This document shows, in pieces, positions 32,916 to 40,719 of a DNA stretch of 64,000 nucleotides. The DNA is taken from contig NZ_SMNQ01000015.1 of the NCBI RefSeq assembly GCF_004353505.1, positions 1 through 64,000 on the forward strand. The letters run 5' to 3'. Both the position numbers and the translations under genes were made by a program. This DNA comes from Streptomyces sp. WAC05374. GTDB taxonomy: Bacteria > Actinomycetota > Actinomycetes > Streptomycetales > Streptomycetaceae. Within the stretch, counting starts at the first letter, position 1; each line of letters begins with the position of its first letter. Below the pieces are notes generated by a model. The model made no database searches, was not told where the DNA came from, and saw nothing but the letters and a program-made list of their open reading frames with translations.

Positions 32916-34334
32916 TCAGTCCGTGGCCCAGGCGATGTAGCCGTCGGGGCGGACCAGGAGGGTGTCGCGGCGGGCGGTGTTCGCCCAGCTCGCCCGTATG
33001 ACCCGGCCGGGCACCGGCACGTCGGGGGTCCGGGCCGGGGCGCCCTGCGGGGCGATGAGGACGAACTCGCCCTTGCGGAGCAGCGCGTACAGCCGCCCCT
33101 CGGTCAGTGCCACGTCCGGGGCGCGCCGGCCCGTCAGGCGGTGGGCGCCGCGCGGGGCGCCGTACGCGATCCCGACGCCGGTGATCCCGCCGGCCACCTT
33201 GGTGGCCGCGGGGCGGACCGTGTTGATGACGCGGGTGCCGAGGGCGCGGACGGCCCGCTGGAAGGGGCCGTGGGCCATGGCGAGGCGGAGGAGGCCGCCG
33301 CTGCTGCGCAGCACCATCCGGCCGACGGGGTGCCGCTCGGCGTGGTAGCTGTCGAGCAGGGCCTCGGGGTCGGGGGCGTCCCCGCGCAGGACGGAGACGA
33401 GCTTCCAGGAGAGGTTCGCCGCGTCCTGGAGCCCGGTGTTCAGTCCCTGGCCGCCCGCCGGGGAATGGACGTGCGCCGCGTCCCCGGCGAGGAAGACGCG
33501 GCCGGTCCGGTAGGCGGGGACCTGGCGCTCGTCGCTGTGGAAGCGGGAGATCCAGCGGGCGTCGCGCATGCCGTAGTCCGTGCCGAAGGCGGACCGCGTG
33601 ATGCCGCGCACCTCTTCGAGGTCGACGGGCTCGCTGTCGGGGACCTGGCGGTGGCGGTTCCAGCCCATGACCCGGTACCAGCCGTCGCCGAAGGGGGCGA
33701 TGAAGGCGAAGGTCTCGCCGGTGCCATTGACCGTGACCAGGCCGGCGGGCTTCTCGGCGAGGCGGACGTCGGCCAGCACGATGGACCGGATGACCGAACG
33801 GCCGGGGAAGGGCAGTCCCAGCTCGCGGCGCACGGCGCTGCGGTGACCGTCGGCGCCCACGAGACAGCGGGCGCGCAGCGTGGTCCCCGTCCCGTCCGCG
33901 CCGGTGACCTCGGCGGTCACCGCGCCGGTCTCCTGGCGCAGGGCACGCAGCTCCGTGCCGTACCGGAACTCCACGCCGGCGGCGATGGCGCGGCGCTCCA
34001 GCAGGCGCTCGACCTCGTACTGCGGGGTGATGAGGATGAAGGGGAAGCGGGTGGGGAGGTGCGACAGGTCGAGCGTCAGCCGCTGGAAGAGGCTCATGCG
34101 GTCGATCGTGGTGCCCGTCTTGACCAGCTCGTCGGCCAGGTCCCGGGCGTCGAGCTGCTCCAGCGTGCGGGCGTGCACGCCGAAGGCGCGCGTCATGTTG
34201 CTGACCTCGTGGGGTCGCCGCTCGACGACCGTGACGCTCAGGCCCGCGGAGGCGAGGTCGCCCGCGAGCAGCAGTCCGGTGGGGCCAGCGCCCACCACGA
34301 TGACGTCGATCTCCGTGCCGGCCGTGCCTTCCAT
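32916..34334 (-). CDS. FAD-dependent aromatic-ring monooxygenase
   Basis: A 472-residue class A flavoprotein monooxygenase. The Rossmann motif is VIVVGAGPTGLLLAGDLA, the DG motif is GADGHRSAVRRELG and the GD motif is GRVFLAGDAAHVHSPAGGQG. The C-terminal ~100 residues form the extra thioredoxin-like lobe of the phenol hydroxylase/rifampicin monooxygenase branch. Likely hydroxylates an aromatic compound, with NADPH. ATG 34334 has GAGGAGG. It is divergent from a TetR gene, its probable regulator, and not part of a biosynthetic cluster here. Confidence 0.89.
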   Translation of the reverse strand: MEGTAGTEIDVIVVGAGPTGLLLAGDLASAGLSVTVVERRPHEVSNMTRAFGVHARTLEQLDARDLADELVKTGTTIDRMSLFQRLTLDLSHLPTRFPFILITPQYEVERLLERRAIAAGVEFRYGTELRALRQETGAVTAEVTGADGTGTTLRARCLVGADGHRSAVRRELGLPFPGRSVIRSIVLADVRLAEKPAGLVTVNGTGETFAFIAPFGDGWYRVMGWNRHRQVPDSEPVDLEEVRGITRSAFGTDYGMRDARWISRFHSDERQVPAYRTGRVFLAGDAAHVHSPAGGQGLNTGLQDAANLSWKLVSVLRGDAPDPEALLDSYHAERHPVGRMVLRSSGGLLRLAMAHGPFQRAVRALGTRVINTVRPAATKVAGGITGVGIAYGAPRGAHRLTGRRAPDVALTEGRLYALLRKGEFVLIAPQGAPARTPDVPVPGRVIRASWANTARRDTLLVRPDGYIAWATD

Positions 34335-34395
34335 GGCAGCCTCCTCGGCTTGACGATCGCTGCTCCGCGGCCGCCGGACCCTCCCGGTCAACAGC

Positions 34396-34472
34396 CGTTG
34401 GTCAACGCTTGTTGGCAACACTAGCCACCGCCCGGCTGGCGTGTCAACGGGTGTTGGCCTACAGTTGTTGGC
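34396..34472. promoter_or_regulatory. divergent monooxygenase/TetR promoter region with repeated GTTGGC sites
   Basis: Palindromes: CGTTGGTCAACG (34396-34407), TGTTGGCAACA (34410-34420) and CAACGGGTGTTG (34445-34456), with a further GTTGTTGGC just before the TetR ATG. All are variations on a CAAC/GTTG inverted site. This is the expected place for TetR binding, repressing both genes. Confidence 0.7.
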
Positions 34473-35033
34473 ATGACGACTGCTCGCCGCTCCGACGCCA
34501 CCCGCGCCGCCATTCTGGAGGCGGCCAGGGAGCGGTTCGCCGCGGACGGATACGAGCGCGCCACCATCCGCGCCATCGCCCGGGACGCGGGCATCGACCC
34601 GTCCATGGTCATGCGGTACTACGGCAACAAGGAGGGGCTCTTCGTCGCCGCCTCCGAGATGGACCTGCGCATGCCCGAGTTCGGAGCGGCGCCCGCCAAG
34701 CACATCGGTGCCGCCCTGGTCTCGCACTTCCTCGACCGCTGGGAGCAGGACGACGTCCTGACCGGCGTACTGCGGGTCGGCGTCACCATGGAGGCGGGCG
34801 CCGAGCGCATGCGGGCGGTGTTCGCCGAGCAGCTCGGACCCGTCGTGGCCGCCGTCTGCCCCGACCCGGCCGAGGCCCCGCGCCGCGCCGCGCTCGCCGC
34901 CTCGCAGTTCCTGGGCCTCGCGCTGGCCCGGTACGTGGTGCGGCTCGAGCCCGCCGCCGAGATGCCGCGCGAGGAAGTGATCGCCTGGGTCGCGCCCACC
35001 ATCCAGCGGTACCTGACGGCGGAGCGGCCGTAG
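34473..35033 (+). CDS. TetR-family transcriptional regulator
   Basis: A 186-residue repressor. The N-terminal HTH runs about residues 24-43 (ATIRAIARDAGIDPSMVMRY) with the following YYGNKEGLF typical of TetR recognition. The C-terminal domain matches the TetR_C type with a Cys-poor ligand pocket. ATG 34473. Divergent from the FAD monooxygenase; the GTTGGC-type palindromes between them are the likely operator. The ligand is probably the monooxygenase substrate or a related toxic compound. Confidence 0.9.
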   Translation: MTTARRSDATRAAILEAARERFAADGYERATIRAIARDAGIDPSMVMRYYGNKEGLFVAASEMDLRMPEFGAAPAKHIGAALVSHFLDRWEQDDVLTGVLRVGVTMEAGAERMRAVFAEQLGPVVAAVCPDPAEAPRRAALAASQFLGLALARYVVRLEPAAEMPREEVIAWVAPTIQRYLTAERP

Positions 35034-35114
35034 GGCGCCGGCCGCCGCGGGGCCTGCCCCGGCGGGGGCCCGGCGGGTCCCGGCGCGGGGCGGACCGCTT
35101 CGTACACTCTGCGC

Positions 35115-35600
35115 ATGGTGCGAAGGAAGCGGCTGATGGCCGAGCTGTCCGGTGAGGCCCGCCGCTACATGGCCGCGTACGCGCTGTTCAACCAGGCCCT
35201 CGCCGACCACCTGGGGCTGCACCCCACCGACGTGCAGTGCCTGAACCTGCTCGACCTGGAGCCCGGCCCCGTCACCACCGGGCGCATCGCCGAGCTGACC
35301 GGGCTCACCACCGGCTCCGCGACCCGGCTCGTCGACCGGCTGGAACGGGCCGGGTACGTCACCCGCGAGCGCGACGCGAACGACCGGCGGCGGGTGCTCG
35401 TGGCCACCGTGCCCGGGCGGATGGCCGAGTTCGGTGCGGTGTGGGAGCGCGTGGGCACCCCGTGGGCGGCGATGTTCGACGCGTACACGGAGGACGAACT
35501 GGCCTTCCTCACCGCCCACATGCGCCGCACGGTCGAGGTCAGCGCCGAGCAGATCGCGGGCCTGCGCGCGCAGCCCGCGCCCGAGGGCCCGGCGGGCTAG
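35115..35600 (+). CDS. MarR-family transcriptional regulator
   Basis: A 161-residue winged-helix regulator. The HTH is PVTTGRIAELTGLTTGSATR and the wing is ERDANDRRRVLVATVPG. MarR proteins usually respond to phenolics, antibiotics or redox signals. GTG or ATG choice: ATG 35115 is used. The stop codon TAG is formed with the first G of the inverted-repeat element copy 2. It is about 80 bases past the TetR gene, in the same direction, so the two might share a transcript. Confidence 0.88.
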   Translation: MVRRKRLMAELSGEARRYMAAYALFNQALADHLGLHPTDVQCLNLLDLEPGPVTTGRIAELTGLTTGSATRLVDRLERAGYVTRERDANDRRRVLVATVPGRMAEFGAVWERVGTPWAAMFDAYTEDELAFLTAHMRRTVEVSAEQIAGLRAQPAPEGPAG

Positions 35601-35793
35601 GGAGTGTCTTGCCGATCTTGCCGGGCTCGCGACGCCTGGCACGCACGCTCGCAGCGTTGTCGTCGGTCGCCAATGTCCCCCGTAGCCCTACGGGCACGGG
35701 AGGTGCCCCCACCGCAGTGGCTCCCTCCTCCGCCTTGCGATCGCACGCACCAGACGCCGCTCCCTGATCCGGCCTGATCGACAAGACACCCCC
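35600..35793. mobile_element. non-autonomous inverted-repeat element (MITE-like), copy 2
   Basis: 194-bp relative of the element at 17377-17622. Ends are GGGAGTGTCTTGCCGATC and the complement of GATCGACAAGACACCCCC, flanked by TA on both sides. The central ~70 bases (GCGTTGTCGTCGGTCGCCAA and onwards) are identical to copy 1. It lacks the two nested C/G hairpins. No transposase is in the window. It lies between the convergent MarR and Mut7-C genes. Confidence 0.85.
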
Positions 35794-36527
35794 TAGGCGG
35801 CCGCGCCGCCGAACTCGCGCAGCGCGTCCTCGACGATCGCCTCCAGGCGCGCGTGGTGCGCGCCGCGCCAGTACACCCGGCCGCACTCGGTGCACTGCGC
35901 GAAGACGTCGTACGTGCGCTGCGTGCCCTGCTCCAAGTGCCCCCGCACCGCGTCCTTGTCGGCGTCGGCCAGCGGGCCGTTGCACGCCGTGCACCGCGTC
36001 CACGGGGCCAGCGGCGGGGCGAACCGTTCCAGCACGTCCCGCAGTTGGTCGTCCGGCCGGTCGCTGTAGACGTAGGCGCCGGCCCACAGCTCACGCCGCC
36101 GCAGCAGGCCCCGGTCGCGGGAGAGCATCACGCGCCGCTCCTTCGCCGACCAGGTGGCCAGCGCCGGGTCGCCGATGTCCTCGCTCTCGTACGCCGCGTC
36201 GACGCCGAGCAGCCGCAACCGGCGCGCCAGCGTGCCCAGATGGACGTCGAGCAGGAACCGCAGCGGGGCGCCCGGCACCAACTGCGGGCGCTCGATGCCG
36301 AGCACCTCGACGTGCTCGCCGGCCGCCGGGATGTGCGCGGGCGTGACCGGGCGGCCGTCGACCAGCAGCCGGCCCGCCTCCGTGAGCGGCACGCCGAGCG
36401 ACTCGACGACATGGCCGAGCGTGGACGCCCCGTCGGTGACCACGGCGGAGCGCCCGCTGCGGCGCGGGGCGGCGACGAAGAGGCCCAGGGCGGGCGCGAA
36501 GCTGATGTGGATCTCCGGTCCGTTCAC
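35793..36527 (-). CDS. Mut7-C RNase domain protein with ubiquitin-like N-terminus
   Basis: A 244-residue protein. The first ~85 residues form the Mut7-C ubiquitin-like (ThiS-type) domain. The rest is Mut7-C, a PIN-like RNase fold: FLLDVHLGTLARRLRLLG, SRDRGLLRR and the zinc motif CTACNGPL plus CTECGRVYW. Cysteine pairs are typical. Predicted to process RNA; the biological target is unknown. GTG 36527 is preferred because the ubiquitin-like domain starts there; an ATG at 36569 is also in frame. Its TAG stop is completed by the last base of the element copy 2. Confidence 0.86.
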   Translation of the reverse strand: MNGPEIHISFAPALGLFVAAPRRSGRSAVVTDGASTLGHVVESLGVPLTEAGRLLVDGRPVTPAHIPAAGEHVEVLGIERPQLVPGAPLRFLLDVHLGTLARRLRLLGVDAAYESEDIGDPALATWSAKERRVMLSRDRGLLRRRELWAGAYVYSDRPDDQLRDVLERFAPPLAPWTRCTACNGPLADADKDAVRGHLEQGTQRTYDVFAQCTECGRVYWRGAHHARLEAIVEDALREFGGAAA

Positions 36528-36591
36528 GTCGTCAGCATGCCACCGGGCGGGCCGGGCCAGCCAGGTCATTACGCCCGGGGCCGGGCCCCGC

Positions 36592-37443
36592 TCAGCCCCT
36601 GAACGCCTCCGCGTGATCGGCCGCCCACCGGGCGAACGTGCGGGCCGGCCGCCCGGTCACCTCCTCGACGGTACGGGTCAGCGGCACCGGCGCCGCCGCG
36701 CTCGCGCGCCAGTACGCGAGCAGCGCGTCGGCGAACTCGGCCGGGAGGTACGCCTCGACCGACGCCTTCCACTCCTCCGGCGTCACCCTGCCGACCGATA
36801 TCCCGCGCCCGGCCGCACGCGCCAGGACGCGCACCTGCTCGGCGAAGGTGAGCGCCTCCGGGCCGGTCAGCACCAGGGAGGAGCCGCGCAGCCGGTCGTC
36901 CGTGAGAGCGGCGTACGCCACGTCGGCGAGGTCCGCCTCGTGGAGGGGGTCGCCGACCGCGTCCGGGTACGGCAGGTCCACGGCACCCGTCGCCCGCACC
37001 GCCGGCGCCCACTGGAGGGCGTTGGTGGCGAACGCGCCCGGCTGGAGGCAGGTCACGTCGAACGCGCCGTCGGCGGACGCGGCGGCCAGTGCGCGCTCGG
37101 CCGCGAGGTGGGGTGCGGCGACGGGGTTCGCCGCGGCGTCCGGGGACAGGACCGCGCTGGAGGAGAGCAGCACGATGTGGCGGACCCCGGCGGCCCGGGC
37201 CTCGGTGACGAACGCGTCGATGTGGCGCGCGTCCGCGTACAGGAACACGGAGTCGACCCCGTCGAGCGCCGCGCGGAACGTCTCCGGGGCGCCGAGGTCG
37301 CAGCGGACGGTGTCGACGCCGGGCGGCGGGGCGAAGTGGGCCGGGCTCGACGAGGCGGCCCGGACGGGGATGCCCTTGCCGTACAGGAGCGTGAGGAGGG
37401 TGGAGCCGACGCGGCCGCGGCATCCGGTGACGAGAACGGTCAT
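36592..37443 (-). CDS. NmrA-like NAD(P)-binding protein
   Basis: A 283-residue atypical SDR. The cofactor loop is MTVLVTGCRGRVGSTLL (GxxGxxG-like). No YxxxK catalytic pair is apparent, as in NmrA/QorB-type sensors or reductases. The C-terminal part with PEALTFAEQVRVLARAAGR is typical of the family. Might be a quinone reductase or a redox sensor. ATG 37443. Its upstream region has the inverted repeat ATCTG...CAGAT near 37480, a possible operator. Confidence 0.8.
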   Translation of the reverse strand: MTVLVTGCRGRVGSTLLTLLYGKGIPVRAASSSPAHFAPPPGVDTVRCDLGAPETFRAALDGVDSVFLYADARHIDAFVTEARAAGVRHIVLLSSSAVLSPDAAANPVAAPHLAAERALAAASADGAFDVTCLQPGAFATNALQWAPAVRATGAVDLPYPDAVGDPLHEADLADVAYAALTDDRLRGSSLVLTGPEALTFAEQVRVLARAAGRGISVGRVTPEEWKASVEAYLPAEFADALLAYWRASAAAPVPLTRTVEEVTGRPARTFARWAADHAEAFRG

Positions 37444-37650
37444 GGTGGACGTGCCCCTTACATGGGTTGCGTAGAACAGAATCTGTGTGACGCAGATAAA
37501 TGTCCGTCGGAGGCCCCGGGGCCGTCAAGCCATTTAGCCGCCGGGGGCGCCGCCGTGCCGCGCCCCCGGCGGGGTGGTCCGGGGTGCGGCCGTCCGGCGC
37601 CCGGGGCGCGACGGGTGCCCTCCGGCGCCTTCGGGGGTACGACCCTCCCC

Positions 37651-37743
37651 GTGTGGTGGGAGGTGCTCTACGGCGCGAACCTCGTGCCTGGTGGGGAGGT
37701 GTCCTGCGGCGCGACTCCCGCGTGGTGGGGAGTGCCCTACGGC
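37651..37743. repeat. three imperfect 30-bp repeats at the phosphodiesterase 3' end
   Basis: Three degenerate units, around 37651-37678, 37684-37714 and 37720-37743, share GTGG(T/G)GGGAGGTG and a C(T/C)ACGGCG core. The last overlaps the phosphodiesterase stop codon. The surrounding 37444-37736 stretch has no credible gene. Confidence 0.6.
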
Positions 37744-38495
37744 ACCACCCGGAAGTGCGTGGTCACCCGGCCGTCCGCATCCAGCACGTGGAACGCCACC
37801 CCGGGCGGCGCCGCCCGGTCCGTCAGGCCCTCGCCGCCCTCCCACGGCAGGCGCAGCGTCGAGACCACGCCGGGGGCCACCAGCAGGGGCCGGCCCGCGA
37901 ACGTCGAGGCGGCGGGCGTGTGGGCGTGGCCGGTGAGGATCGCGGGGACGGTCGTCCGCCCCTCCAGTACCTCGGCGAGCCGGTCCGCGTTGGTCACATT
38001 CATGGAGTCGACGTACGGGTGGTGCAGCAGGGCGGGCGGGTGGTGGAACGCCGGGACGGCCGGGGTGCCGCCCAGCCCGTCCAGTGTGCGGGTCAGCCAG
38101 TCGAGGGTCTCGTCGTCCAGGAACCCCTCGTCCTGCCCGGGGATCGTCGAGTCCATGAGCAGCAGCGCGTGCCCCGCCACCCGGTGCAGCCGGTTGACCG
38201 GCCCGGTGCCGCCGGACCCGCCCTCGCCGCCCTCCTCGCCGAGCAGCACCTCGCGGTACGCGGCGCGGTCGTCGTGGTTGCCCGGGCAGGGGAGCGCGGG
38301 CGCGCGCAGGCCGGCCAGCAGCCGCGCCGCCTCCGCGTACTGCTCCGGGGTGCCGTGGTCCGCGATGTCACCGGTGACCAGCACCGCGTCCGGCTGCCGG
38401 GACAGCCCGTTCAGGTACGCGACCACGCGCGCCGCCCGCTCCGTCGCGCGCTCGGTGCCGTCGAGATGCAGGTCGCTGATGTGAGCCAGCAGCAA
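37737..38495 (-). CDS. metallophosphoesterase (CpdA-like cyclic nucleotide phosphodiesterase)
   Basis: A 252-residue metallophosphoesterase. Metal-binding motifs are ISDLHLDG, VTGDIADHG, GNHDDR and TGHAHTP, in the normal order. The family includes CpdA, the cAMP phosphodiesterase, so cAMP or another phosphodiester is a likely substrate. TTG 38495 is preferred because it gives the family start MLLAHISDLHLD with GGAGGGGG upstream; a GTG at 38534 touches a GGAGG. Upstream lies a near-perfect palindrome overlapping the GNAT gene stop. Confidence 0.85.
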   Translation of the reverse strand: MLLAHISDLHLDGTERATERAARVVAYLNGLSRQPDAVLVTGDIADHGTPEQYAEAARLLAGLRAPALPCPGNHDDRAAYREVLLGEEGGEGGSGGTGPVNRLHRVAGHALLLMDSTIPGQDEGFLDDETLDWLTRTLDGLGGTPAVPAFHHPPALLHHPYVDSMNVTNADRLAEVLEGRTTVPAILTGHAHTPAASTFAGRPLLVAPGVVSTLRLPWEGGEGLTDRAAPPGVAFHVLDADGRVTTHFRVVP

Positions 38496-38538
38496 AGGAG
38501 CCCCCTCCGTCGGCGGGCGCGGGACAGCGCCCACCTCC

Positions 38539-38565
38539 TAATGGTTTGGCGATCTTAAACCATTA
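38539..38565. promoter_or_regulatory. 9-bp AT-rich palindrome, likely operator
   Basis: TAATGGTTT (38539-38547) and AAACCATTA (38557-38565) are perfect inverted repeats with 9 bases between, in otherwise GC-rich DNA. The site overlaps the GNAT stop codon and lies just upstream of the phosphodiesterase gene. TTAAACCATTA-type half-sites are typical of MarR operators; as a terminator it lacks a T-run on the minus strand. Confidence 0.62.
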
Positions 38566-39100
38566 GTGAGTCCCCAGGGCCGGCCTCCAGGTCCAGCCTC
38601 CAGTCGTTGCAGCGCAGCGGCCGGCCCGGCGGGTACTCGAAGTCCCGCTCGCCCAGCAGCTCGAAGCCCGCCTTGCGGCACACCGCGTTCGACGCGGCGT
38701 TGCCCACCGAGGGGAACGCGTGCAGATACCGGTGCTTGCGCGCCGCCCGCGCCCGCTCCGCCACGGCGACCGTCGCCGCCGTCGCCACGCCCCGCCCCTG
38801 GAAGCCCGCCAGCACGGTCCACCCGGTCTCGTACACCCGTGTCCCGTCCCAGGTCTGCTCCCAGAAGCCGATCACCCCGACCGGGACCTCCTCCGGCTCC
38901 AGCACGATCCGGAACATCCGCCCCGCCCCGGTGCGGTCCGCGCTCAGGTCGACGTACCGCTGGTGCCGTTTGACCAGTTGCTCCTCCGTCTCCGGCCCGC
39001 CCAGGTGGGCCATCAGCTCCGGCGCGTTCGCCGCCTTGAGCAGGCCGAGGTCCCGCTCGGACCACGCCTCGAGCCGTACCGGCGATGTGTCGCTTCCCAT
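38555..39100 (-). CDS. GNAT-family N-acetyltransferase
   Basis: A 181-residue GCN5-related acetyltransferase. The acetyl-CoA loop is FQGRGVATAATVAV, with RxxGxA-like spacing; the C-terminal block ASNAVCRKAGFELLGER is the usual RimJ/RimL-type ending. Substrate unknown. ATG 39100 chosen because the protein then begins with the normal MGSDTSPVRLEAWSERDL; an upstream in-frame ATG at 39304 would add an implausible Cys/Pro-rich extension. Its stop lies in the palindrome at 38539-38565. Confidence 0.85.
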   Translation of the reverse strand: MGSDTSPVRLEAWSERDLGLLKAANAPELMAHLGGPETEEQLVKRHQRYVDLSADRTGAGRMFRIVLEPEEVPVGVIGFWEQTWDGTRVYETGWTVLAGFQGRGVATAATVAVAERARAARKHRYLHAFPSVGNAASNAVCRKAGFELLGERDFEYPPGRPLRCNDWRLDLEAGPGDSLMV

Positions 39101-39208
39101 GCCCAGCACTGTAGGGCGGGGGTCCGGCAACGAGGCGGTCTTGTGCGGGCCCCCCGGCCGCTCCAAGGTGGAGCGAAGTCCGGCCACTTGAGCAGGGGGG
39201 AGCCCGGC

Positions 39209-40051
39209 GTGTGGGAGTTCGGCGACGACACGGAGCAGGCGATACGGACGGCCCGCCGGCCGCGGCGCGTGGTGGCGTACGTACGCGCCGGCGCAGCCCT
39301 GCACGACCTGGGCGTGACGCCCGTGGCCGTGTACGGATCAGGCCACGACGGTGACCGCCTCGACCCGGCCAAGGCGGGTGCCCTGGCCGGGGCGGGCGTG
39401 CCCTACCTCGGCCCCGGCAAGGACCTGACGGACGACGCGCTGGGCGCCCTGCGCCCGGACCTGGTGGTCGACCTGACGTACGACGGCAAGAACCCGTACG
39501 CGATGGTCCGCCCGCCCGCCGCCCCGCTGCTCGCCCTCTCGGTGGCGGGCACGCCGCTCCCGGCGATGCTGGCCCGCTTCCGGGCCCTGGCGGCCGCCCT
39601 CCGCGACCCGGACGCCCCGGCCCCGGACGCCCCCGACCCGGTGGAGTCCTTCCGGGCCGCCGAGCGGGCCGTCCGCGACGCACCCCCCGCCCGGGTGCTC
39701 GCGCTGTCCGGCGCCGGGGACGGGCAGGTCCACCTCGCGCGGCCCGGGACCTGGCCGGAGCTGTGCCACCTCGCAGGCCTGGGCGTCCGGCTGATCGACC
39801 CGGACGAACTGGGCCCGGGCGGCGGCGTCAACTGGTTCACCACCGACTGGGAGCGCGCCGCCCGGCTGCGCCCGGACGTGCTCCTGGTGGACGACCGCGC
39901 CCACGCGGCCCCGCCACCGGCCGCCGCGGGGACGGTCACCGTCGTTCCCTGGAACCCCGAGACCCCGCCCAGCCCGGCCGCGTACGCCCGTTTCCTCCGC
40001 GCCGTCGCGCGCGGCCTCACCGAAGGCCGGCCTCAGGACCACCACACCTAG
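39209..40051 (+). CDS. siderophore-binding-protein-like protein without signal peptide
   Basis: A 280-residue protein with the TroA/FhuD fold of iron-siderophore binding proteins (RRPRRVVAYVRAGAALHDLG, then DLTDDALGALRPDLVVDLTY). It has no signal peptide or lipobox, because GTG 39209 (GGGGGGAG upstream) gives a start directly at the domain. Streptomyces carry such cytoplasmic-looking homologues; they may bind siderophore or haem intracellularly or be a non-export paralogue. No permease or ATPase is nearby. The Pro/Ala linker around residue 130 is typical of a two-lobed protein. Confidence 0.7.
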   Translation: MWEFGDDTEQAIRTARRPRRVVAYVRAGAALHDLGVTPVAVYGSGHDGDRLDPAKAGALAGAGVPYLGPGKDLTDDALGALRPDLVVDLTYDGKNPYAMVRPPAAPLLALSVAGTPLPAMLARFRALAAALRDPDAPAPDAPDPVESFRAAERAVRDAPPARVLALSGAGDGQVHLARPGTWPELCHLAGLGVRLIDPDELGPGGGVNWFTTDWERAARLRPDVLLVDDRAHAAPPPAAAGTVTVVPWNPETPPSPAAYARFLRAVARGLTEGRPQDHHT

Positions 40052-40131
40052 GCGAAGGGCCGCACCAGGGGTTCAGGACCCCGCCGGCGCAAAGGGCCAC
40101 CCATCACCGCTCAGGGCCGCACCGAAGGACC

Positions 40132-40719
40132 TCAGGGCCACACCAGGCAGTACGGCTGATGGCCCGCTTCGTGCAGCCGCACGGAGAAGTCCTGCCACTC
40201 GTGCAGCAACTGGTAGACGTCGAACGCGTCCCGCGGCCCGCCGCGGTCCGGGACCGTCGACCAGATGAACGCCGCCGCGCCCACCGATTCCTCACCGATG
40301 CCGCGCAGCGGGTCGACCACCGTGGTCGGCAGCTTCACGACCGCGTAGTCGGGGTGCAGCACCACCAGCTCCAGCGGCGGGACCTTGTGCAGCGGCATGC
40401 CCTGGATGCCGGTCAGCACCATCGCGGCTATGGTCTCCGGCTTGATCTTGGTGAACATGCCGCCCATGCCGAGCTCGTCGCCGCCCAGCTCCTCGGGCCG
40501 CATCGAGATCGGCACGCGGGCCGCGGTCGCGCCGTTGGGGGCGCCGAAGTACTTGTACGTCACCCCCATGCCCCGGCCACCCCCGCTTCCGCTGCCCATC
40601 GGCCCCAAGGAGGCTCTGTCCCGCGAGACGTTGTCCTGCTCGCGCCGGTGCTTCCCCCGCCGGGCAGGCTCAGGGCCCAGGTCGTCGGTCCCCTCGCCCA
40701 GTCCGCCACCGCGATGCAT
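40132..40719 (-). CDS. conserved hypothetical protein upstream of hemL
   Basis: A 195-residue soluble protein. The N-terminal ~45 residues are charged and probably disordered; the conserved part begins SGGGRGMGVTYKYFGAPNGA and ends with the motif HQPYCLVWP. I know similar genes beside hemL in Streptomyces but no function. ATG 40719 (MHRGGGLGEG) has GGTGGAG just upstream; an upstream GTG at 40749 is also possible and an internal ATG (MGSGSGGG) would also fit. Divergent from hemL. Confidence 0.72.
   Translation of the reverse strand: MHRGGGLGEGTDDLGPEPARRGKHRREQDNVSRDRASLGPMGSGSGGGRGMGVTYKYFGAPNGATAARVPISMRPEELGGDELGMGGMFTKIKPETIAAMVLTGIQGMPLHKVPPLELVVLHPDYAVVKLPTTVVDPLRGIGEESVGAAAFIWSTVPDRGGPRDAFDVYQLLHEWQDFSVRLHEAGHQPYCLVWP

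Noticed and set aside
34335..35642. Extension of the FAD monooxygenase frame upstream through the TetR and MarR genes
   Set aside because: The frame is open but runs across a divergent promoter region and opposite-strand genes; the family start with a good ribosome site is at 34334.
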